From the NCBI RefSeq assembly GCF_051811025.1, contig NZ_JBPWQE010000001.1, positions 2,914,001 to 2,978,000 on the forward strand: a stretch of DNA of 64,000 nucleotides. Reading direction: 5' to 3'. Below the pieces are notes generated by a model. That model had not been told where the DNA came from and did no database searches. It was given only the letters and a program-made list of their open reading frames with translations. The position numbers and the translations under genes are program-made. The stretch is from Tardiphaga sp051811025 (GTDB taxonomy: Bacteria > Pseudomonadota > Alphaproteobacteria > Rhizobiales > Xanthobacteraceae). Below are positions 34,580 to 41,570 of this stretch, in pieces (position 1 is the stretch's first letter; every line of letters begins with the position of its first letter).

Positions 34580-35740
34580 CTACCTCTGATCCTTGCGCAT
34601 CGTCGCCAGCACAACGTCGGCGGCAGCGTCGCTCGGCGACATCCGCCCCACGCCCATGATTCCATCCAGTCGCGCCAGGGCTTCGATCTGACGGCGCCGC
34701 ATCGGTGTGTCTGCCAGCACCTCTTGCAACGATGCTGCGAGCTTCTCCGGCGTGCAGTCTTCCTGGATGAACTCCGGAATGACGTTCTCGCCGATCACCA
34801 GATTGGCGAGAATGACCGACGATGATGTGATGCGGCGGCGGATGATCCAGGCCTCGACACTGCCGGCCTTGTAGGCGGTGACCATCGGCACGCCTGACAA
34901 TGCAAGCTCCAATGTCACCGTCCCCGACTTGGCAAAGGCCGCATGCGCGATGCGGAACGCGGCGCGCTTCTCCGTTTCGCCCACAACGACTCGCGGCTGC
35001 ACCGGCCATGTCTTGAGCGCCTCGGTGATCACTTCGACGAGATGCGGCATGGTCGGCAGGATCAATTCGAATTGCGTGCCCGGCTTTCGCAGCAGATCGA
35101 GCGTCGCGCCGAACGTTGCCATGTGATGACGGATCTCGCTACGACGGCTGCCCGGTAGCACCAGCAGCACCGGCGGCTTCGCTTCGCGACGCGCCTGCTC
35201 TTCCGCATTAGGACGCAGCGCATCGATCTGCTCGATCAGCGGGTGGCCGACATAGGTACATGGCGGACCGCCGAGCCGCTGATGGGCCTCCGGCTCGAAT
35301 GGTAGCAGCGCCAGCACATGGTCGACATAAGCGCGCATTGCCTTCGCGCGCCCCGGCCGCCATGCCCATACCGTTGGCGACACATAATTGACGACGGGTA
35401 TCGAAGGATCGCGCTGGCGCACGCGCTTCGCAACGCGGTGGGTGAAGTCCGGGCTATCGATGATGACCAGCACGTCGGGATTGGCCCGCAAGACATCTTC
35501 GGTCGCGCGCGTGATGAGCTTCAGGATCGACGGCAATTTCCGGACGACCGCGGCAAGGCCGATGATGGAAAGCTCTTCGATAGGAAACAGCGACTGCAGC
35601 CCTTCACGCGCCATCGACGAACCGCCGACGCCTTCGAAGCGCACATCGTCGCCCAGCCGCTGGCGCAGCACTTTCATCAGCGCAGAGCCGAGACGGTCGC
35701 CGGATTCTTCGGTGACGATGAGATAGATCGTCTTCGTCAC
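34580..35740 (-). CDS. lpxB: Lipid-A-disaccharide synthase
   Basis: Joins UDP-2,3-diacylglucosamine and lipid X into the lipid A disaccharide. 386 residues, a GT-B glycosyltransferase of family 19. Typical stretches: IYLIVTEESGDRLGSALM, GVGGSSMAREGLQSLFP, VLVIIDSPDFTHRVAKRVR, NYVSPTVWAWRPGRA and YVGHPLIEQI. The ATG overlaps the lpxI stop by four bases (ATGA), so the two are translationally coupled. Last gene of the split lpx operon. Confidence 0.96.
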   Translation of the reverse strand: MTKTIYLIVTEESGDRLGSALMKVLRQRLGDDVRFEGVGGSSMAREGLQSLFPIEELSIIGLAAVVRKLPSILKLITRATEDVLRANPDVLVIIDSPDFTHRVAKRVRQRDPSIPVVNYVSPTVWAWRPGRAKAMRAYVDHVLALLPFEPEAHQRLGGPPCTYVGHPLIEQIDALRPNAEEQARREAKPPVLLVLPGSRRSEIRHHMATFGATLDLLRKPGTQFELILPTMPHLVEVITEALKTWPVQPRVVVGETEKRAAFRIAHAAFAKSGTVTLELALSGVPMVTAYKAGSVEAWIIRRRITSSSVILANLVIGENVIPEFIQEDCTPEKLAASLQEVLADTPMRRRQIEALARLDGIMGVGRMSPSDAAADVVLATMRKDQR

Positions 35741-36618
35741 GACGGAAGTCCCGTCACAAAAAGACCTGCGGCATCGGCGGCGACAATCATCTGCTGCGGT
35801 TCGGCGACGATCGTATTGCCTGCGACAATGGCGATGCCGGCGAGCTTCGCGGCCGCAGCGCGCTCGATGGTACGCGGCCCCAATGTCGGCAGATCGAAAC
35901 GCAGGTCCTGACCGCTCTTCGGCGCCTTCACCAATACGCCCCGCCCTGCCTTGGCGCGAATACGTCCCTGCTCACGCAGAAGCGCCACGCGGGCCAGCAA
36001 TCCATCGGTGCCTTCGATATCCTCGATCCCCACCACATGGCCGTCGATCACCACGGTAGCCTGGCCGATATCGAATGGGCTCAAGGCGCGCAGGACTTCG
36101 CGCCCCCGCGCGATATCGGCTTCAGCGTCTTGATCCGGTACGGCACGTGTCACGCTGCCCGCCGGCATCAGCACATCCGGCGCGACGTCCTTGATCCCCA
36201 GCAGGCGAAAACCTTCATGCTCGAACAGGCGGCTGACACTCGTCAGCAAGTGATCGTCACCGCCGCGAAACGCGCGAAACACTTTCGGCATCACGCGAAG
36301 CGTTGCCCAGTCCAGTCTGATTTCGGAGATTGCCGGCCGCACAAGCGTGCCAATGAACGTGAGATCCCGGCAATTTTCGCTGCGCATCAGCTTCAGCAAA
36401 CGGCCAAACTGGCCAATGGGAATCCAGTGGTGCTGAAATCGCGCCACCAGCGCTGGATCGCAGAACCCCTTCAGTGCGAACAACACCGGCTTGATCCCGC
36501 GGGCCTGCAACGAGTCCGCTACGGCGAAGGGCAGCGAACCGCCACCGGCGATGATCCCGAACGGCGAGCCTATCGGCGGATGTTCTTGCAGATCTTGCGC
36601 TTGAGCCTGGTCGGTCAT
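35737..36618 (-). CDS. lpxI: UDP-2,3-diacylglucosamine pyrophosphatase LpxI
   Basis: Hydrolyses UDP-2,3-diacylglucosamine to lipid X, replacing LpxH in alphaproteobacteria. 293 residues from ATG 36618; the TTG nine codons earlier overlaps the lpxA stop. Motifs: FGIIAGGGSLPFAVADS, FIGTLVRPAISEIRLDW and the C-terminal DLPTLGPRTIERAAAAKLAGI. Lies between lpxA and lpxB as in Caulobacter and rhizobia. Confidence 0.95.
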   Translation of the reverse strand: MTDQAQAQDLQEHPPIGSPFGIIAGGGSLPFAVADSLQARGIKPVLFALKGFCDPALVARFQHHWIPIGQFGRLLKLMRSENCRDLTFIGTLVRPAISEIRLDWATLRVMPKVFRAFRGGDDHLLTSVSRLFEHEGFRLLGIKDVAPDVLMPAGSVTRAVPDQDAEADIARGREVLRALSPFDIGQATVVIDGHVVGIEDIEGTDGLLARVALLREQGRIRAKAGRGVLVKAPKSGQDLRFDLPTLGPRTIERAAAAKLAGIAIVAGNTIVAEPQQMIVAADAAGLFVTGLPS

Positions 36619-36641
36619 GGTTCGCCCCGCGATACCCGAAC

Positions 36642-37445
36642 TCAAGAGTTGTTCTTGCTATCCTCGGGCAGACACAGTGCGCGGTGCTTGGCGCCCGCGA
36701 TGAATGTCAGGATTTCTGCAATCGCCGGATCGTCATTTGCCAAAGGCTGCACACGCTCAAGCCGCTCGGCGAAGACGCCCGCGCCATGGAACAGCTTTTG
36801 ATAGAAAGAGCGCACGGCGGCAACGCGCTCCTTCGTGAATTTGCGGCGCTTCATGCCGATGATGTTGAGGCCTTCGAGCGCTGCATACTGGCCATTCACG
36901 AGCCCGAACGGGATGATGTCGCCCCGCACGCCGCAGATGCCGCCGACCATGACCTGCGAGCCGATGCGGGTGAACTGGTGCACGGCCGATAGCCCGCCCA
37001 TGAAAACGAAATCGCCGATCTCGCAATGGCCGCCAAGCGTCGCCGAGGTCGCGAAGATCACGTCATTGCCGACATGGCAGTCATGGCCGACATGGGCGCA
37101 GTTCATGAAGTAGCCGCGATCGCCCACCGACGTGATGCCGCCGCCAGCGACAGTACCGGCATTCATGGTCACGGACTCGCGGATGGTGCAGCCATTGCCG
37201 ATAGTCAGTCTGGTCAGTTCGCCCTTGTAGCTGAGCGACTGCGGGGGCGTGCCTAATGACGCGAACGGATAGATCGTGCAGTTCTCGCCGATGGTCGTCT
37301 GCGCCGTCACGTTGACATGCGACAGCAGCTTCGTGCCTGCACCGATCGTGACATGCGGTCCGATGATGCAGAAGGGTCCGATTTCGGCGCCCTCGCCAAT
37401 GACAGCACCGTCGGCGACGCGGGCGGTTGGATCGATCTTGCTCAT
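36642..37445 (-). CDS. lpxA: UDP-N-acetylglucosamine O-acyltransferase
   Basis: First committed step of lipid A synthesis: transfers 3-hydroxyacyl from ACP to UDP-GlcNAc. 267 residues. Left-handed beta helix of hexapeptide repeats ([IVL]-G-x-x-x-x) from VADGAVIGEGAEIGPF; catalytic His in MNCAHVGHDCHVGND; C-terminal helices with AVRSFYQKLF. I start at ATG 37445; the frame is open far upstream but LpxA proteins begin here. Upstream neighbour is not fabZ but a divergent accessory cassette, so lpxA needs its own promoter in 37446-37601. Confidence 0.96.
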   Translation of the reverse strand: MSKIDPTARVADGAVIGEGAEIGPFCIIGPHVTIGAGTKLLSHVNVTAQTTIGENCTIYPFASLGTPPQSLSYKGELTRLTIGNGCTIRESVTMNAGTVAGGGITSVGDRGYFMNCAHVGHDCHVGNDVIFATSATLGGHCEIGDFVFMGGLSAVHQFTRIGSQVMVGGICGVRGDIIPFGLVNGQYAALEGLNIIGMKRRKFTKERVAAVRSFYQKLFHGAGVFAERLERVQPLANDDPAIAEILTFIAGAKHRALCLPEDSKNNS

Positions 37446-37558
37446 CGAGAAGTCCAGTTCCTGCAAATTTCTAGGATTTTCCGCTGCGTAACCCGCGTCA
37501 CGTGGACTGTCCAGTACCGCGCGGACAAGTGCCACTGGAACCTTGCTGAACTCCAAAT

Positions 37559-37573
37559 GTTCATGGTACGTTC
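37559..37573. promoter_or_regulatory. Candidate LexA box before the HTH pair
   Basis: GTTC-ATGGTAC-GTTC fits the alphaproteobacterial SOS consensus exactly. It lies 29 bases before the first LuxR-type HTH gene, directly followed by a TATACC-like -10 (37578-37583), a position suited to repression. A random match of this degree is expected about twice per 64 kb on both strands, so location rather than sequence alone supports it. Confidence 0.45.
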
Positions 37574-37601
37574 TTTTTATACCAGTACGGAATGACCTTT
37601 C

Positions 37602-37859
37602 ATGGCGCGTCTGACCAATCGCGAGGAGGAAATATTGTCGCTGGTTGGCCAGTCGATGAGCTGCAAACAGATCGCGCGCGCCCTTGCCATTTCCGAGTTC
37701 ACCGTCCGCAAACATCGCGCGAGCATCCTGCACAAGATGCGGCTGGGAACCACGGCGCAACTCACCGCCTTCGCCAAAACATCTGTCACCAACACGCAGC
37801 AAGTTGGCGAGATATCGCAATACGCCAATCAAAGGGAAAGACACGACCAGTCTTTTTGA
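37602..37859 (+). CDS. Stand-alone LuxR-type HTH protein (first of pair)
   Basis: 85 residues consisting almost wholly of one LuxR/GerE DNA-binding domain: LTNREEEILSLVGQSMSCKQ, IARALAISEFTVRKHRASIL and HKMRLGTTAQLTAFA, with the conserved Glu, Val-Arg-Lys-His and Leu positions. No receiver or autoinducer domain. The C-terminal 25 residues are polar. The stop TGA directly follows a C-T5 run (TCTTTTTGA); reading one base back joins the next HTH frame. Divergent from lpxA. Ribosome site weak (GGAATG). Possibly SOS-controlled through the box upstream. Confidence 0.75.
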   Translation: MARLTNREEEILSLVGQSMSCKQIARALAISEFTVRKHRASILHKMRLGTTAQLTAFAKTSVTNTQQVGEISQYANQRERHDQSF

Positions 37860-38098
37860 TCGGCAGCCGACCCGCCCTGCGACCGCGCGAAATCGACGTC
37901 GCGCGGCTCATTGCTGTTGGCTTCACCAGCAAGCAGATCGCCCGCAAACTCGGGATCAGCCCCCTCACCGTCCGCAAGCATCGCGAAAACGCGATGCGCA
38001 GCCTCAACGTCCACAGCCTTGCCGAGCTGATTGACGCATCAAGGCGGCTCGGTTTCGTCAATACGCCATCAGAGCCATACCACACAACCAATGGTTGA
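37856..38098 (+). CDS. LuxR-type HTH domain (second of pair)
   Basis: 80 codons in a different frame, beginning at a TTG that overlaps the previous stop (TTTTTGATC). It is a second LuxR-type HTH: LRPREIDVARLIAVGFTSKQ, IARKLGISPLTVRKHRENAM, LNVHSLAELI. DNA likeness to the first domain (for example GTCCGCAAGCATCGCG versus GTCCGCAAACATCGCG) points to tandem duplication. Three readings are possible: coupled restart at TTG, a -1 frameshift at the T-run giving a two-HTH protein of about 165 residues, or a frameshifted former fusion. An ATG at 37592 in this frame would read through the first gene out of frame and is unlikely. Confidence 0.6.
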   Translation: MIGSRPALRPREIDVARLIAVGFTSKQIARKLGISPLTVRKHRENAMRSLNVHSLAELIDASRRLGFVNTPSEPYHTTNG

Positions 38099-38217
38099 TA
38101 CACGCTATGGTTGTTATCCACGACATCGTCACGACATCACGCAAGCCGTAATGCTCCCTCGCTTTGCAAGGCCGCTTGTTGTCGCCGACCAGTCACCATT
38201 CAGCCAGGAGCAGCAAC

Positions 38218-38871
38218 ATGGCCAAATACTCGATCAAGGTTCTGAACAACTCTGGGTTCGCGAAGAATTATGTCCTCTTCATGCAACCACCCGCTGTGAC
38301 ATCGACGGGCGGACAGCCGGTCGTTTACAGTAACGCGTGGGTGACCTTCAACGGCATCCGGTCGGGTGGAACGGATACGGTTGAGTACACCGACGAGACC
38401 TTCGCCTATTGGGCAACAGCAACCATGCCCATCGCTCCAGGTACAACCATGGGCCAGAGCGGCGCTGCTGCGGTCGATGTCACTCTGCAGGACAGCGTCA
38501 CCTTTGCCGGAACGACCCCCATCGGTTTCGGCACCGTTACACCGGGCGGCGCAATGACGGGCTCCTACAGGATTATCGCCAACAACGATTTCACGGCATC
38601 CAACGGATACCTGTTCGGTCTGGCGCGTCCCGGCAACATTCCGAGCATCCCGTCACCGGTCGCTACCTTCATCGCGGAGCCGAACGACACGTTCAACGTG
38701 ACACCTGTGATCAATTTCTATGTCGCCGATGGCGCATACACGCCCGGTCAGATCATCGACTACACCGCAGCCTCGACCAAGGCCGGCAACGTCAACTTCA
38801 CGGGTCGCGCGCAAACCAGCGCTGTGGTCACGCAGAACCCCGACGGCTCCTTCTCGCCTCAGTACTACTGA
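38218..38871 (+). CDS. Unrecognised beta-rich protein in the lpx cassette
   Basis: 217 residues from ATG 38218, nine bases after AGGAG. No signal peptide or membrane segment. Opens MAKYSIKVLNNSGFAKNYVL followed by FMQPP; rich in Thr, Gly, Ser, Asn, with alternating hydrophobic residues suggesting a beta sandwich, e.g. GTVTPGGAMTGSYRIIAN and NVTPVINFYVADGAY. No cysteine. I have a vague memory of similar bacterial proteins of unknown function but cannot name a family. It lies 119 bases after the HTH pair in the same direction. Confidence 0.75.
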   Translation: MAKYSIKVLNNSGFAKNYVLFMQPPAVTSTGGQPVVYSNAWVTFNGIRSGGTDTVEYTDETFAYWATATMPIAPGTTMGQSGAAAVDVTLQDSVTFAGTTPIGFGTVTPGGAMTGSYRIIANNDFTASNGYLFGLARPGNIPSIPSPVATFIAEPNDTFNVTPVINFYVADGAYTPGQIIDYTAASTKAGNVNFTGRAQTSAVVTQNPDGSFSPQYY

Positions 38872-38982
38872 TTGATCGGCTTCGGTGAAGGCCTGCGTCC
38901 TGGCACGCACCAAATCCTGATCTGGATCTGCACCATGTGCGCCGAGATCGGAGCCGCCGCAGCGGGCGGCGGCACCGCATAA
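38872..38982 (+). CDS. Possible micro-ORF (36 codons)
   Basis: A TTG directly abuts the stop of the preceding gene (TGATTG), opening a 36-codon frame that ends TAA at 38980-38982. The predicted peptide is hydrophobic in the middle (HQILIWICTMCAEIG, with a C-x-x-C) and ends AAAAGGGTA. No separate ribosome site is visible, so translation would depend on coupling. It may equally be an untranslated spacer. Confidence 0.25.
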   Translation: MIGFGEGLRPGTHQILIWICTMCAEIGAAAAGGGTA

Positions 38983-39024
38983 CCATTCGCTCCAATTCAC
39001 ATGCTGACATCACAAGAGGTCCAC

Positions 39025-39849
39025 ATGGCTGTAGCCTATTCATCCTTTGTCACGCCAGCAGGGAATCTCGCACCGGCGATTCACGGCGCCGATTTCGACG
39101 CCCCGTTCAACTGTTCCGCCACATTCACCGGCACCTGCTCGGCTGGTGAATATCGCCAATACGTTATGGGCCAAAACACGGCCAATGGCAGCGTGGTCGC
39201 CCTCGTGTTGTGCGGAGCTGTGGTGCTGCTACCAGCGGCATATCAGGAAGACGGCTGCCCCTCCGGCAACTGTACGGCGTACGGACATCGAACCTGTCCA
39301 CAGCACCCATATGATCGTTATGACCCTGCACGTCCGGGCGGATGCCAATTCTCGATGTATGATGCGCCCGGATTCAAGAACGTGGTGCGAGGGACCACAT
39401 ACGTCGTCTACTTTTCATTCCAGGGAAAACTGATCGACACATCGGCCGGCGGCGCCGTCCTTGCGACCAAAGGATGGACGGTAGAAGGGACTACGACCGT
39501 GGCAGAGACTCCTCCAACACCGGCCTTGGTTGGCTTGTCGGCGACCGAGAAACTCATTGGTGCGCATACCGCGCTCAATCTCGAAACCGGCGCTCTTGAA
39601 TTGCACATCGTGATCACGCGGCCCGCTGGCCTACCGGGCCTCGATGGCTCGTCAATGGGCCTGTCTCTCATCGATCCGGCGGGTAAAAGATCGCATCCGT
39701 CTGACGCACCAGCGGTGCACGAGATCGGGACTCAGAGCCAATCGACTGTGAGTATCGTCTATACTCTCCGCCAAGGCACCACCCCGCCGAGCTCCGTAGA
39801 ACTGGCTATACATGGCGGCGTCGTCACAATGCGTGTTCGGCAGCGCTAG
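39025..39849 (+). CDS. Unrecognised cysteine-containing protein in the lpx cassette
   Basis: 274 residues from ATG 39025 (AGAGGT seven bases upstream). No clear signal peptide. The first half has six to eight Cys in pairs (NCSATFTGTCSAGEYRQYVM, EDGCPSGNCTAYGHRTCPQH) and aromatic motifs (YDAPGFKNVVRGTTYVVYFS, GKLIDTS); the second half is Thr/Ser-rich and beta-like (SATEKLIGAHTALNLETGAL, STVSIVYTLRQGTTPPSSVE). It looks like two domains. I do not recognise the family. Last gene of the cassette; ends one base before a repeat element. Confidence 0.75.
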   Translation: MAVAYSSFVTPAGNLAPAIHGADFDAPFNCSATFTGTCSAGEYRQYVMGQNTANGSVVALVLCGAVVLLPAAYQEDGCPSGNCTAYGHRTCPQHPYDRYDPARPGGCQFSMYDAPGFKNVVRGTTYVVYFSFQGKLIDTSAGGAVLATKGWTVEGTTTVAETPPTPALVGLSATEKLIGAHTALNLETGALELHIVITRPAGLPGLDGSSMGLSLIDPAGKRSHPSDAPAVHEIGTQSQSTVSIVYTLRQGTTPPSSVELAIHGGVVTMRVRQR

Positions 39850-39895
39850 CGCGTTTTCGAGCGAAGTGGGTACCGGTCCGCATCAAGAAAACGCG
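39850..39895. repeat. Dispersed Bradyrhizobium-type hairpin repeat
   Basis: CGCGTTTTC ... GAAAACGCG with the inner GAGCGAAGTGGGTACCGGT. I remember this as an abundant intergenic repeat in Bradyrhizobium and other rhizobia, often joined to a second hairpin as here. Only this copy was noticed in the window. It marks the right end of the cassette. Confidence 0.7.
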
Positions 39896-39908
39896 TCTAA
39901 ACAAAAAG

Positions 39909-39949
39909 CTAGAGCCTCGGTTCTGCTTCTATCAGAACCGAGGCTCTAG
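39909..39949 (-). terminator. Strong stem-loop terminating fabZ
   Basis: A 17-bp perfect stem (CTAGAGCCTCGGTTCTG / CAGAACCGAGGCTCTAG) with a seven-base loop. Read on the minus strand it is followed by CTTTTTGTTT, so it should stop transcripts leaving fabZ and separate them from lpxA-lpxI-lpxB. It is part of the composite repeat with the hairpin at 39850-39895. Confidence 0.8.
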
Positions 39950-39976
39950 ACGAATGACGCGGACTAAGCTGTCTGC

Positions 39977-40456
39977 TCAGTCCGTCAGCATCGCGCCGAC
40001 ATCGGCCTCGGCGACGACCTTGCCGTTCACCTTGGCGTCGCCGTGGAACCACCACATGGCCTTTTTCCGGCCGATCAGGTGCAGGTGATACTCGATCGTG
40101 TCCCCCGGCATCACCGGCTTGCGGAACTTGCACTTGTCGATGGTTAGAAAGTACACCGCGCGCGGTTTCTCGGTGCCTTCGACTGACGAGATGCCGATGA
40201 CGCCGGCCGTCTGCGCCATGCCTTCAATCATCAGCACGCCGGGATAGACCGGACGATCGGGAAAGTGGCCAAGAAATGCCGGTTCATTGATGGTGACGTT
40301 CTTGATGCCGATGCCGCTGAAATCCTTCCGGATGTTCACGACGCGATCGATCAGCAGGAATGGGTAGCGATGCGGCAGGGTCTTGAGGATGGTGTTGATA
40401 TCAACAGTCTCAATGATGATAGGCGACTCGCCATCGCTTGATAAATCCTGGGTCAT
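39977..40456 (-). CDS. fabZ: 3-hydroxyacyl-ACP dehydratase FabZ
   Basis: Dehydrates 3-hydroxyacyl-ACP in fatty acid synthesis; competes with LpxA/LpxD for hydroxyacyl chains. 159 residues, hot-dog fold. Catalytic His in FLGHFPDRPVYPGVLMIEG with Glu 14 residues on; ILKTLPHRYPFLLIDRV at the N-terminus. The ATG overlaps the lpxD stop by four bases. Normally followed directly by lpxA; here the accessory cassette intervenes. Confidence 0.97.
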   Translation of the reverse strand: MTQDLSSDGESPIIIETVDINTILKTLPHRYPFLLIDRVVNIRKDFSGIGIKNVTINEPAFLGHFPDRPVYPGVLMIEGMAQTAGVIGISSVEGTEKPRAVYFLTIDKCKFRKPVMPGDTIEYHLHLIGRKKAMWWFHGDAKVNGKVVAEADVGAMLTD

Positions 40457-41568
40457 TCCCGCCCCTCGTCCTTCGTATCCTGCGTCGCCGCATCCGTTCC
40501 CGGCATGCTCTCGCGGGCGAGTTTCTCAACCGCGAGGATCTCGCGGAACCATTGCTTGGTCGGCCGGGCAAAGATGCCACCCCACCGCGCGCGCGGCGGA
40601 ATGCTGTCTTTCACTCCGGCCATTGCCGCAACCTGCGCGCCATCGCCAATCGTAATGTGATTGTTGAGGCCCACCATGGCGCCCAGCGCGACGTTGTCGC
40701 CGATGGTCAGGCTGCCTGCAAGGCCACATTTCGCAGCGATCACACAGTGCCGTCCAATTGTCACATTGTGGCCGATCTGGACCTGATTGTCGATTTTGGT
40801 CCCTTCGCCAATCACAGTATCGCGCAGGCTGCCGCGGTCGATGGTGGTGCCGGCGCCGATCTCGACGTCGTTCTGGATCAGGACACGGCCAGTCTGCGGG
40901 ACCTTGATGTGCTTGTCCCGGCCGAACACGAAGCCAAAGCCGTCCTGGCCGAACTTGCAGCCGGGGTGAACGAGCACATTGTTGCCGATCAGTGTGAACT
41001 GCAGCGTGCTGCCGGCACCGATATTACAGTCACGGCCGATCTTGACCCCGGCGGCGATCACCGCGCCAGAGCCGATGATGGTGCCGGAACCGATCTCGAC
41101 ATCCGGGCCGATCACGGCCAGCGGATCCACCGTAACGTCATCCTCGAGCTGAGCAGAGGGATGGATGACGGCGGATGCGGCGATGCCAGTAATGTCAAAG
41201 CCGGAGGCCGGACGCAACGTATCCGCCTGCAGCTCGCGCGCCAATTCCACGAAAGCCGCGAACGGCCGTTTGGCCCGTAGCACTGTCACGTGAGCCGGAA
41301 TGTCGCCCTTAAAGCTCTCGCTCACCAAGCAGGCACCGGCCTTGGTGTGGGTGAGCTGGTCGATGTAGCGGAGATTTTCGAAGAAGGTCAGGTGATGGGG
41401 GCCGGCCTCGTCGAGCGAGGCTACGCCAGTCACGATCTGGTCGGCCCGCGTCGGGTCGACCAGTCGCGCCTTCGTTGACGCGGCTATTTCAGCCAGCGTC
41501 AACGACGGCGATTGCTTGAAGAACGTCGGCAGAGCCATTCCACCCGTCGCGGTCCGGCCGGAGATCAA
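40453..41568 (-). CDS. lpxD: UDP-3-O-acylglucosamine N-acyltransferase
   Basis: Third step of lipid A synthesis. 371 residues: N-terminal uridine-binding domain (FFKQSPSLTLAEIAASTKA, LTFFENLRYIDQL), then a left-handed beta helix of hexapeptide repeats (VIHPSAQLEDDVTVDPLAVI onward), catalytic His in NQVQIGHNVTIGRHCVIAA. C-terminal helix includes KQWFREILAVEKLAR. Two bases separate it from the bamA stop. Part of bamA-lpxD-fabZ. Confidence 0.97.
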   Translation of the reverse strand: MISGRTATGGMALPTFFKQSPSLTLAEIAASTKARLVDPTRADQIVTGVASLDEAGPHHLTFFENLRYIDQLTHTKAGACLVSESFKGDIPAHVTVLRAKRPFAAFVELARELQADTLRPASGFDITGIAASAVIHPSAQLEDDVTVDPLAVIGPDVEIGSGTIIGSGAVIAAGVKIGRDCNIGAGSTLQFTLIGNNVLVHPGCKFGQDGFGFVFGRDKHIKVPQTGRVLIQNDVEIGAGTTIDRGSLRDTVIGEGTKIDNQVQIGHNVTIGRHCVIAAKCGLAGSLTIGDNVALGAMVGLNNHITIGDGAQVAAMAGVKDSIPPRARWGGIFARPTKQWFREILAVEKLARESMPGTDAATQDTKDEGRE

Positions 41569-41570
41569 AC

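Noticed and set aside
37592..38098. 168-codon single protein starting at ATG 37592
   Set aside because: Its first half is the out-of-frame reading of the first HTH gene; only the second half is a real HTH domain.
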